In this document: piece after piece, positions 53,738-61,116 of the stretch
Numbering within the stretch: the stretch's first letter is position 1
Layout: every line of letters begins with the position of its first letter
From: Halomonas sp. 1513
GTDB taxonomy: Bacteria > Pseudomonadota > Gammaproteobacteria > Pseudomonadales > Halomonadaceae
DNA length: 64,000 bases
NCBI GenBank assembly: GCA_001971685.1
Contig: CP019326.1
Coordinates: 2,480,001-2,544,000, forward strand
Reading direction: 5' to 3'
Program-made: the position numbers and the translations under genes
Notes under the pieces: model-generated
The model's database searches: none
Told to the model about the DNA's origin: nothing
Seen by the model: only the letters and a program-made list of their open reading frames with translations

Positions 53738-55300
53738 TCAAGGCGACCCGTCGCCGATAGCGTGGCGCTTGAGCTTGTTGGCGATGGTGGTGTGTGACAC
53801 CCCGAGCCGCTTGCCGAGCTGACGGCTCGAGGGGTACTGCGGATAGAGTGCAGCAAGCACGCGCTTCTCCACCTCGCCGAGAATCTCGCCTAGCCCGCCG
53901 TCGAGGTCGATACCGGCCAGGCCGGGTGCCTGGCCGACGTCGGGCAGGCGCAGGTGCTGCGGCTCGATGGTCGCCTGTTCGCACAGCGACACCGCCTGGA
54001 ACAGCACGTTCTCGAGCTGACGCACGTTGCCCGGCCAGTGGTAGCTGGAGAGCCTGGCCAGCGCCGCCGGCGAGAGCTGGGGCAGCGGGCAGCCGATCTG
54101 GCGCGCGGCGCGGTCGAGGAAGTGCCCCGCCAGCTCGTCGATGCCGTCGAGGCAGTCGCGCAGCGGCGGCACCTGCAGCGACAGCACGTTGAGCCGGTGA
54201 TAGAGGTCGTGGCGGAACAGGCCCGCGGCGCACAGTCCCGGCAGGTCCTGCTGGGTGGCGCAGATCACCCGCACGTCGAGGTAGGTCTCCTCGTCGCTGC
54301 CGACGCGGCGAAAGCCGCCGTCCTGCAGGAAACGCAGTAGCTTGACCTGCAGCCGCGGGCTCATTTCGCCCACCTCGTCGAGGAAGATAGTGCCGCCGGC
54401 GGTGAGTTCGAGCAGCCCCAGCTTGCCCTCGGGCCGGGCGCCCTCGAAGGCGCCCGGGGCGTAGCCGAACAGCTCGGTCTCGGCCATCGACTCGGGCAGG
54501 CCGGCGCAGTTGAGCGCCATGAACGGCGCCTGCCCGCGCGGGCTGGCCAGGTGGCAGGCCCGCGCCAGCAGCTCCTTGCCGGTACCGGTTTCGCCCTCGA
54601 TCAGCAGCGGCGCGTCCAGCGGCGCCATACGCCGCGCCTCGCGAATCAGCTCGGCGAGCCGTGGGCTGGCCTGGAAGATCGCCTCGAAGCCGCGCAGCTC
54701 CTGGCGCTGCACCTGGTAGATCCGCTCGCCGATGCGATCGGCGCGATGCAGGGTCACCACGGCGCCGGCCAGCGACGCCACGTCATCGTCGTTCTCGCTG
54801 TGCAGCGGCGCGATATCGGCCAGATAGGTGGCCCCCTTGAGCTTGAGGCGCAGGCCGTTGACCCGGGCATTGTTGCGGCGAACCAGCTCGGGCAGGTCGA
54901 AGTCCGGCAGGTAGCGGTCCAGCGACAGCCCCGGCACTTCGTCGACGCGCACCCCGAGCATCTGCCCCGCGGCGCGGTTGGCGGCGACGATGCGCCCCTC
55001 CATGTCGATCGACATCACCGGATCGGAGAGCGACGACAACAGCGCATCGAGCTCCAGGTGGCGCCGCTCGCTGGGCATCAGGTTAACGCGCTTGACGCTG
55101 AATACCCCGGGGATGGTTTCCAGGGTCGGCCTGAGCGTCGCCAACTGGGCATTGAGCAGCCGCGGCAGGAACAGATAGATGGTATTGCCGTGATCGCCGC
55201 CCACCTCGCCGCGCGCCACGTTGACGCCGTAGTCGGCGAAGTGGGCGACGATATCGCGCAGGATACCGATGCGGTTCTGGCAGTGAATCTTGAGACGCAT
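53738..55300 (-). CDS. phhR: TyrR/PhhR-type regulator of aromatic amino-acid catabolism
   Basis: This 520-residue protein matches TyrR/PhhR, which controls aromatic amino-acid genes. It has an N-terminal ACT domain (MRLKIHCQNRIGILRDIVAH), a PAS domain (LDALLSSLSDPVMSIDMEGR), an AAA+ domain with Walker A GETGTGKELLAR (~residue 237) and Walker B GGTIFLDEVGE, and a Fis-type helix-turn-helix (LGKRLGVSHTTIANKLKRHA). The sigma-54 contact loop reads GAFEGA near residue 282 instead of GAFTGA, as in E. coli TyrR, which does not use sigma-54. The start at 55300 has GAGGAG upstream and fits the ACT domain. It is divergent from phhA with a perfect TyrR box between them. Confidence 0.93.
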   Translation of the reverse strand: MRLKIHCQNRIGILRDIVAHFADYGVNVARGEVGGDHGNTIYLFLPRLLNAQLATLRPTLETIPGVFSVKRVNLMPSERRHLELDALLSSLSDPVMSIDMEGRIVAANRAAGQMLGVRVDEVPGLSLDRYLPDFDLPELVRRNNARVNGLRLKLKGATYLADIAPLHSENDDDVASLAGAVVTLHRADRIGERIYQVQRQELRGFEAIFQASPRLAELIREARRMAPLDAPLLIEGETGTGKELLARACHLASPRGQAPFMALNCAGLPESMAETELFGYAPGAFEGARPEGKLGLLELTAGGTIFLDEVGEMSPRLQVKLLRFLQDGGFRRVGSDEETYLDVRVICATQQDLPGLCAAGLFRHDLYHRLNVLSLQVPPLRDCLDGIDELAGHFLDRAARQIGCPLPQLSPAALARLSSYHWPGNVRQLENVLFQAVSLCEQATIEPQHLRLPDVGQAPGLAGIDLDGGLGEILGEVEKRVLAALYPQYPSSRQLGKRLGVSHTTIANKLKRHAIGDGSP

Positions 55301-55448
55301 GCGGGCTCCTCGAAGGCTATCGCGGGATGCCGCTAACGTCAGCGTCAAGCGGCCGTGACTCTACTGTCAACCTAGCGTGACAGCTAGCCTCGTCTCAAGC
55401 CGCCAAGGGGGGCAATCCCGATTTGCTCGTCGAGTCACTGTGCTTTTA

Positions 55449-55466
55449 TGTAACGTTTATTTTACA
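55449..55466. promoter_or_regulatory. TyrR/PhhR box upstream of phhA
   Basis: TGTAACGTTTATTTTACA matches TGTAAA-N6-TTTACA at 11 of 12 specified bases. It lies about 125 bases before the phhA ATG and 150 bases before phhR on the other strand, so the protein probably activates phhABC here. I found no convincing sigma-54 promoter next to it. Confidence 0.8.
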
Positions 55467-55589
55467 CGTAGCGCGACACTCCCTCCTCCCCCATCCGCAT
55501 TTCCCCCTACCCGCGCCACGCTACGGGATCGACACTGAAGCGGATTCCCATGCTCGACAATAACCACAATCTCCAGGGAGAGCCTGCCC

Positions 55590-56393
55590 ATGACCGAACA
55601 CAAGACCGCCAAAGCGAGCAAGTACCAGGCCCGCATGCCCGATGAACGCGGCCATATCCGCTACAGCGACCAGGATCACGCCACCTGGCAGACGCTGATC
55701 GAGCGCCAGACGGCGATCATCGACGGCCGCGTCTGCGAGGCCTACCTCGACGGCCTCGAGCGCCTGGCGCTGCCGCATGATCGCATCCCTCAGCTGGCCG
55801 AAGTGGACCGGGTGCTGGAAGCCGCCACCGGTTGGCGCACCGCCCAGGTGCCGGCGCTGATCCCCTTCGACACCTTCTTCGAGCTGCTCGCCAGCCGCCG
55901 CTTTCCGGTGGCGACCTTCATCCGCTCGCCGGAGGAACTCGACTACCTGCAAGAGCCGGATATCTTCCACGAGATCTTCGGCCACTGCCCGATGCTCACC
56001 AATCCCGACTTCGCCGAGTTCACCGCCACCTATGGCAAGCTGGGCCTGGACGCCACGCCCAAGCAGCGGGTCTACCTGGCGCGGCTCTACTGGCTGACCG
56101 TGGAGTTCGGCCTGGTCGATACGCCCCAGGGGCGGCGCATCTACGGCGGCGGTATCATCTCTTCGCCCAAGGAGACCTTCCACGCCCTCTCCGAGGCCCC
56201 CGAGCACCACCCCTTCGATCCAGTGGATGCGCTGCGCACGCCCTACCGCATCGATATCCTGCAGCCGCTCTACTACGTGCTTGACGATCTGCACACCCTG
56301 CACGACCTTTCACGGCAGGACATCATGGCCATGGTCGAGCAGGCCATGGCGCTCGGCCTGTTCGAGCCCAAGTTTCCGCCCAAGGCGGCCTGA
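55590..56393 (+). CDS. phhA: Phenylalanine 4-monooxygenase
   Basis: PhhA hydroxylates phenylalanine to tyrosine with oxygen, non-haem iron and a tetrahydropterin. The 267-residue length equals the bacterial enzyme. The iron-site segment is PDIFHEIFGHCPMLTNPDFA (His, His; ~residues 127-146), followed by LYWLTVEFGLVDTPQGRRIY (Glu, ~172-191), and the pterin-binding region IPFDTFFELLASRRFPVATF precedes them. A strong ribosome site (CAGGGAGAG) lies upstream. It is followed by phhB and an aromatic aminotransferase, giving phenylalanine to tyrosine to 4-hydroxyphenylpyruvate. Control is presumably by the divergent PhhR. Confidence 0.97.
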   Translation: MTEHKTAKASKYQARMPDERGHIRYSDQDHATWQTLIERQTAIIDGRVCEAYLDGLERLALPHDRIPQLAEVDRVLEAATGWRTAQVPALIPFDTFFELLASRRFPVATFIRSPEELDYLQEPDIFHEIFGHCPMLTNPDFAEFTATYGKLGLDATPKQRVYLARLYWLTVEFGLVDTPQGRRIYGGGIISSPKETFHALSEAPEHHPFDPVDALRTPYRIDILQPLYYVLDDLHTLHDLSRQDIMAMVEQAMALGLFEPKFPPKAA

Positions 56394-56471
56394 GGCCCTC
56401 GGCGCGCCGCGCGAGACATTTTCCGACCGTTACGGTCCCATCTATTACCGTTCCGTCAATCAGGAGACCCC

Positions 56472-56810
56472 ATGAGCGATCTATCACAACAGCAGTGCGA
56501 AGCCTGCAGCTGGGACGCCCCCCACGTCACCGAGGCCGAGATCAGCGAGTATCGCCAGGCCATTCCCGAGTGGCAGATCATGGAGCGCGATGGCATCATG
56601 CAGTTGGAGCGGGCATTCACGTTCCGCAACTTCAAGCAGGCCCTGGCGTTCACCAATCGCGTGGGCGAGATCGCCGAGGAAGCCGGCCACCACCCGGCGC
56701 TCTTGACCGAGTGGGGCAAGGTCACGGTGACCTGGTGGTCGCATGAGATGAAGGGCCTGCACAAGAACGATTTCATTCTTGCCGCCAGAACCGACGAGGT
56801 AGCCGAGTAA
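56472..56810 (+). CDS. phhB: Pterin-4a-carbinolamine dehydratase
   Basis: PhhB recycles the pterin cofactor of PhhA by dehydrating its 4a-carbinolamine. The 112-residue protein shows the family motifs [16 protein letters not shown] near the N-terminus, [20 protein letters not shown], and the active-site pattern [20 protein letters not shown] with the paired histidines. A CAGGAGACCCC site precedes the ATG. It ends directly at the ATG of the aminotransferase gene. In other bacteria PhhB also raises expression of PhhA, so linkage is functional. Confidence 0.96.
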   Translation: MSDLSQQQCEACSWDAPHVTEAEISEYRQAIPEWQIMERDGIMQLERAFTFRNFKQALAFTNRVGEIAEEAGHHPALLTEWGKVTVTWWSHEMKGLHKNDFILAARTDEVAE

Positions 56811-57998
56811 ATGTTCGAGCCGATTCAGCGGGTCCCCGGGGATGCCATCCTCGGGTTGATCGAGGCCTTCAACCAGGACACCAACCCCAACAAGGTCGAC
56901 CTCGGGGTGGGAGTCTACCGTGATGCCCAGGGCAACACGCCGGTGATGCGGGCCGTCAAGCAAGCCGAGGCGCTGCTGCTCGACAACCAGACCACCAAGA
57001 CCTATATCGGCTCCCACGGCGACCCGCGCTACGGCCAGGTGATCCAGCCGCTGATCTTCGGCGCCGACTCCCCGGTACTCGAGGCGCGCCGCGCCAGCGT
57101 CACCCAGTCGCCGGGCGGCACCGGCGCACTGCGCCTGGCCGCCGACTTCATCCATACCCAACTGCCCGGCAAGGGCATCTGGGTCAGCGACCCGACCTGG
57201 CCCAACCACCTGGGCATCTTCCAGGCCGCCGGCCTCAAGCTCAGCAAGTACCCCTACGTCGATGCTGAAAACCGCCTCGACTTCGACGGCATGCTGGCGG
57301 CGATCAAGCAGATCCCGGTGGGCGACGTGGTGGTGCTGCACGCCTGCTGTCACAACCCGTCCGGCTTCGATCTCTCCCAGGCCCAGTGGCGCGAGGTGCT
57401 CGAGGTGGTCAAGGAGCGTGAGCTGCTGCCGCTGATCGACTTCGCCTACCAGGGCTTTGGCGACGGCCTCGACGAGGACGCCTTCGGCGTGCGGCTGTTT
57501 GCCGAGAGTCTCGACGAGCTGCTGATCACCAGCTCCTGCTCGAAGAACTTCGGCATCTACAGCGAGCGTACCGGGGCGCTGATCGCGGTGGCCAAGAACA
57601 CCGAGCAGATGGAGAACGTGCGCTCGCAGATGGCCATCGTGGCCCGCGAGAACTACTCCAATCCGCCCTCCCACGGCGGCGCGGTGGTCACCGAGATTCT
57701 CGAATCCGCCGAGCTCGCCGCCGTCTGGCGCGAGGAGCTCACCGAGATGCGCAACCGCATCAACGGCCTGCGCCAGGACTTCGTCGCCGCCCTCAAGCCT
57801 TACGGCCTCGACGCCAAGTACGCCTGCATCGCCGAGCAGCGCGGCATGTTCTCCTATACCGGCCTGACCCCTACCCAGGTCGACCGCCTGCGCGACGAGT
57901 TCGGCATCTACATGGTGCGCTCCGGGCGCGCCAACGTAGCCGGCTTCTCTACCGAGAACCTCGACTACCTGGCCAAGGCGATCGCCGCGGTCAACTGA
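56811..57998 (+). CDS. phhC: Aromatic amino-acid aminotransferase
   Basis: This 395-residue PLP enzyme is of the AspC/TyrB class (aminotransferase fold type I, subgroup Ia). The N-terminus (MFEPIQRVPGDAILGLIEAF) and PLP-lysine motif LITSSCSKNFGIYSERTGAL (Lys near residue 247) are diagnostic, with NPSGFDLSQAQW and the substrate arginine in the segment GIYMVRSGRANVAGFSTEN. Position after phhA and phhB indicates transfer from tyrosine to 2-oxoglutarate to give 4-hydroxyphenylpyruvate, feeding hpd. Aspartate activity is also likely. The start codon abuts the phhB stop with no gap, so the two are coupled. Confidence 0.93.
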   Translation: MFEPIQRVPGDAILGLIEAFNQDTNPNKVDLGVGVYRDAQGNTPVMRAVKQAEALLLDNQTTKTYIGSHGDPRYGQVIQPLIFGADSPVLEARRASVTQSPGGTGALRLAADFIHTQLPGKGIWVSDPTWPNHLGIFQAAGLKLSKYPYVDAENRLDFDGMLAAIKQIPVGDVVVLHACCHNPSGFDLSQAQWREVLEVVKERELLPLIDFAYQGFGDGLDEDAFGVRLFAESLDELLITSSCSKNFGIYSERTGALIAVAKNTEQMENVRSQMAIVARENYSNPPSHGGAVVTEILESAELAAVWREELTEMRNRINGLRQDFVAALKPYGLDAKYACIAEQRGMFSYTGLTPTQVDRLRDEFGIYMVRSGRANVAGFSTENLDYLAKAIAAVN

Positions 57999-58023
57999 GC
58001 CAGCCTTTCGCAACAGCTCCAGC

Positions 58024-58050
58024 AGCGCCCGGGATCCTCCCGGGCGCTTT
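58024..58050 (+). terminator. Terminator of the phhABC operon
   Basis: An 11-bp stem AGCGCCCGGGA/TCCCGGGCGCT with a three-base loop is followed by TTTG, about 25 bases after the aminotransferase stop. Confidence 0.8.
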
Positions 58051-58080
58051 GCCGTGTGGCATCTGCGTTGAGGGCATCGC

Positions 58081-58129
58081 TTGACCATTCAGTCAAGCAG
58101 AGCGACACTGCCGTCAGCCTTGTATACAA
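58081..58129. promoter_or_regulatory. Two operator-like palindromes upstream of the NCS2-like permease
   Basis: TTGACCATTCAGTCAA (58081-58096) resembles the RutR-type TetR site TTGACCA-N2-TGGTCAA, with two mismatches in the second arm; the surrounding inverted repeat is GCTTGAC/GTCAAGC. TTGTATACAA (58120-58129) is a perfect palindrome fitting GntR-type sites. Both lie within 75 bases of the permease ATG, so its expression is probably repressed by two regulators encoded elsewhere. Confidence 0.5.
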
Positions 58130-58154
58130 ATTAAACAACCCGTGAGGCACCACC

Positions 58155-59657
58155 ATGGCCACCACTGCTGTGCACTACCCCTGGTACAAGAAGGAGGATA
58201 CCGACGCCTTCTTCGCCCTGTTCCAGAACAATATCGCCAACTTCGTGATCATCGCCCTGACCATGCTCGGCATGGGCTTTCCTGCCAGCATCGTGTTCGG
58301 CCAGGTGCTGCCCGGCGCTGCCGTGGCGGTGATGGTAGGCAACTTCTACTACGCCTGGAGCGCGGCACGCCTGGCGCGCAAGGAGAACCGCGCCGACGTC
58401 ACCGCGCTCTCCTACGGCATCTCCACGCCGGTGATGTTCGTGTTCCTGTTCGGCGTGCTGCTGCCCGCCAAGCAGCTCACCGGTGACGCCGACCTGGCCT
58501 GGAAGATCGCCGTGGCGGCGTGTTTCATCAGCGGCGCCATCGAGGCGCTGGTCAGCCTGATCGGCCGCTGGGTGCAGCGCCATCTGCCGCGGGCGGCCAT
58601 GCTCGGCGCGGTGGCCGGCGTAGCGCTGACCTTCATCGCCGGCGAGATGCTGTTCAAGACCCTGGAGATCCCGGTGATCGGCCTGCTGGTGATGGCGATC
58701 ATCATCGTCGGCCTGATCGGCCGGATCAGCATGCCGTTTCGGATTCCCACTTCACTGTTCGCCATCGTCATCGGCACCGCGCTTGCCTACCTGATCGGCG
58801 CTACCGAAGACGGCCAATTCAGCGACGCCTTCACGCATCTCGGCTTCTACCCGCTGCTGCCGACCCTGGCCTGGTTCGAGGGCCTGGGGCTGCTGTTCAC
58901 CAGCATGCTGGCGGTACTCACCGTGGTGCTGCCGATCACCCTCTACAACGCCATCGAGACCATGAACAACGTCGAGGCCATGGAAGCCGCCGGCGACAAG
59001 TACGACGTCCGCGAGTGCCAGGCGGTGGACGGCGCCGGCACCATGATCGGCGCGCTGTTCGGCGGGGTCTTCCCGACCACGGTGTATATCGCCACCGTCG
59101 GCGCCAAGTGGATGGGCGCCGGACGCGGCTACAGCATCCTCAACGGCGCGGTCTACGCCGTGGCCACCATGTTCGGCCTGATCGCCATGCTGGCGGCGAT
59201 TATTCCGGTCTCGGTGGTGGCGCCGATCCTGGTGTTCGTCGGTATGTCGATGATCGCCACCGCCTTCCAGACCAACGACACCCGCTACTACCCGGCGGTG
59301 GCGCTGGCGATGCTGCCCTACTTCGCCAACTATGTGATGACCCGCTTCAACAACGCCGCCGGCGAAGTGGTCACCGATATCTCCACCGCCATCGTGGCGC
59401 TGGGCCAGGGGGCGATGTTCACCGCCATCCTGCTCGGCGCCATGACCGTGTCGGTGATCGACCAGCAGTTCCGGCGCGCCGCGGTGTTCGCGCTGTTCGC
59501 CGCCGGTTTCTCCTATATCGGCCTGATGCACGCCCCGCGCCTGGCCTTCAACGCCGCCCCGGACTTCGCCCTCGGCTATCTGGTGATGGCGCTGTTCTTC
59601 GGCTTCTACGCCCTGCAGGGCGCCCGGCGAGAACGCCCGCTGCCGGCCGGCGACTGA
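58155..59657 (+). CDS. NCS2-like permease, probable nucleobase or related solute
   Basis: This 500-residue membrane protein has about 12-14 hydrophobic segments and belongs to the NCS2 (xanthine/uracil/ascorbate permease) superfamily or its close relatives. Recognisable parts are FQNNIANFVIIALTMLGMGF near the N-terminus, TALSYGISTPVMFVFLFGVL (the QTxGxT-like half-helix region), and ETMNNVEAMEAAGDKYDVRE with TMIGALFGGVFPTTVYIATV, which correspond to the conserved acidic motif after helix 8. The substrate is not determined. The RutR-like operator upstream hints at a pyrimidine or purine. It follows a short leader with weak GTGAGG ribosome site. It stands alone, ended by a terminator. Confidence 0.85.
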   Translation: MATTAVHYPWYKKEDTDAFFALFQNNIANFVIIALTMLGMGFPASIVFGQVLPGAAVAVMVGNFYYAWSAARLARKENRADVTALSYGISTPVMFVFLFGVLLPAKQLTGDADLAWKIAVAACFISGAIEALVSLIGRWVQRHLPRAAMLGAVAGVALTFIAGEMLFKTLEIPVIGLLVMAIIIVGLIGRISMPFRIPTSLFAIVIGTALAYLIGATEDGQFSDAFTHLGFYPLLPTLAWFEGLGLLFTSMLAVLTVVLPITLYNAIETMNNVEAMEAAGDKYDVRECQAVDGAGTMIGALFGGVFPTTVYIATVGAKWMGAGRGYSILNGAVYAVATMFGLIAMLAAIIPVSVVAPILVFVGMSMIATAFQTNDTRYYPAVALAMLPYFANYVMTRFNNAAGEVVTDISTAIVALGQGAMFTAILLGAMTVSVIDQQFRRAAVFALFAAGFSYIGLMHAPRLAFNAAPDFALGYLVMALFFGFYALQGARRERPLPAGD

Positions 59658-59678
59658 GTCGTCAGGCTGCCTTGAAAG

Positions 59679-59711
59679 CAACGGGCCCCGTCCACTGGAC
59701 GGGGCCCGTTG
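59679..59711. terminator. Bidirectional terminator between permease and MATE gene
   Basis: A near-perfect ~16-bp stem (CAACGGGCCCCGTCC / GGACGGGGCCCGTTG) lies between two convergent genes. It has no long T run on either side but is long and GC-rich. Confidence 0.8.
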
Positions 59712-59715
59712 GCAT

Positions 59716-61044
59716 TCAGCCTTGGCGGGTGATCCGATAGAGCTGCCAGGCCAGCGCCCCCGCCAGCAGGTTGCCCAGTGCCGCCCCCATCGCCAGGCCC
59801 GGCAGGCCACCGGCCAGCATGCCCAGCCACAGGCAGGGCAGATAGCATATGAATAGCCGAGCGGCGGACATCAGCATGGCGCGCAGCGGCCAGCCCAGGG
59901 CATTGCCCGCCGACACCACGATCATGCACAGCCCGAGCAGCGCATAGCTGGGCAGCAGGAAGCGGATCAGCAGGGCAAGGTCGCCGCGAATTTCAGGGTT
60001 ACCCGACAGCCCCTGTGCCACCCACGGCGCCAGTGCGGCCATCACCAGCCCGAGCAGCAGCTGCCAGGCCACCACGACCTTGGCCGCCAGTATCATCAGA
60101 CGCCGGATCTGCGCCCAGTCGCCGGCACCGTAGCAGCGCCCCAGCCAGGGGGGCAGCGACATGGTCAGCGCCAGTACCAGCATCAGCGACAGGGTCTCGA
60201 GGCGACTCGCCAGCCCCCATGCCGCCACCGCGGTTTCGCCCAATTGCGAGACCACCGAGATCGCCAGCATCGCCGCCAGCGGCGGCATCAGCTGACTGAC
60301 CATGGCCGGGCCAGCGATACCGGCGAACGGCAGCGCCGAACGGCGTGCCTCGAGCAGCAGGCCGCGGCGCCCCAGCCAGTCGGCGCGGAGCAGTCGCGGC
60401 CACAGGATCAGCCCGCCGCTGCCAAAGGCGATCACCGTGGCCCAGGCGGCACCGGGGAGCCCCAGGCCCGGCCAGCCGCCGATACCGAAGATCAGCAGAG
60501 GATCGAGCACCAGGTTGATCAGGCTGGTCAGCACCATCAGCTTGCCCGGCAGCCGCGTATCGCCATGCGCGCGGCACAGGCTATAGCCAAAATAGAGCAG
60601 CGCACCGAGCCACGCCGCCAGCAGCTGTGGCGGCCAGTAGCCGCGAATCAGCGCCAGGCTCTCCGGCGATGCGCCCAACCGCGAAAAGATCGGCGTCTGG
60701 GCCAGCCACAGCAGGCCGACCAGCAGCCCGATCACGACCCCACCCAGGCCCAGCACCAGGCTACCCAGGCGCCTGGCGCGCTGCGCCTCACCTGCACCCA
60801 GCGCGCGGGAGATCAGCGCGGCGATGGCGATGCCAAGGCCAACTTGAATGCCGATGATCAGAAACGTCAGCGGAAAGGTGTAGGACTGGGCCGCCAGCGG
60901 CGCGGTGCCCAGGCGCGCGATAAAGGCGCTATCGACCAGTTGGAAACCCAGCAGGGCGAATACGCCGATGGCCATCGGCCAGGTCTGACGCCAGAGGCGA
61001 GCGGCGAGTTGCGAGGACGAAGGGACAGCAGCGGACACGGGCAC
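59716..61044 (-). CDS. MATE-family efflux transporter
   Basis: This 442-residue membrane protein is a multidrug and toxic-compound extrusion (MATE) antiporter with about 12 segments. It begins RLWRQTWPMAIGVFALLGFQ, followed by the family-typical LVDSAFIARLGTAPLAAQSY and the loop ALGAGEAQRARRLGSLVLGL, with the second-half equivalent AAWGLASRLETLSLMLVLAL. It is likely an inner-membrane H+- or Na+-coupled exporter, of the DinF/NorM type. The substrate is not set by sequence. It is a single-gene unit. A short gap separates it from the GGDEF/EAL gene upstream. Confidence 0.9.
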   Translation of the reverse strand: MPVSAAVPSSSQLAARLWRQTWPMAIGVFALLGFQLVDSAFIARLGTAPLAAQSYTFPLTFLIIGIQVGLGIAIAALISRALGAGEAQRARRLGSLVLGLGGVVIGLLVGLLWLAQTPIFSRLGASPESLALIRGYWPPQLLAAWLGALLYFGYSLCRAHGDTRLPGKLMVLTSLINLVLDPLLIFGIGGWPGLGLPGAAWATVIAFGSGGLILWPRLLRADWLGRRGLLLEARRSALPFAGIAGPAMVSQLMPPLAAMLAISVVSQLGETAVAAWGLASRLETLSLMLVLALTMSLPPWLGRCYGAGDWAQIRRLMILAAKVVVAWQLLLGLVMAALAPWVAQGLSGNPEIRGDLALLIRFLLPSYALLGLCMIVVSAGNALGWPLRAMLMSAARLFICYLPCLWLGMLAGGLPGLAMGAALGNLLAGALAWQLYRITRQG

Positions 61045-61116
61045 TCCATTCGATCAGGGGCGCACTAGTCTACTCGATCTCGCCAGCGGCTTGGCAGCCG
61101 ACGCTGCGTAAATTCG

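Noticed and set aside
55381..55448. Possible sigma-54 promoter before phhA (GGGGGCAAT...TTTGCT)
   Set aside because: The GG-to-GC spacing is 12 instead of 10 bases, so it does not fit RpoN recognition.
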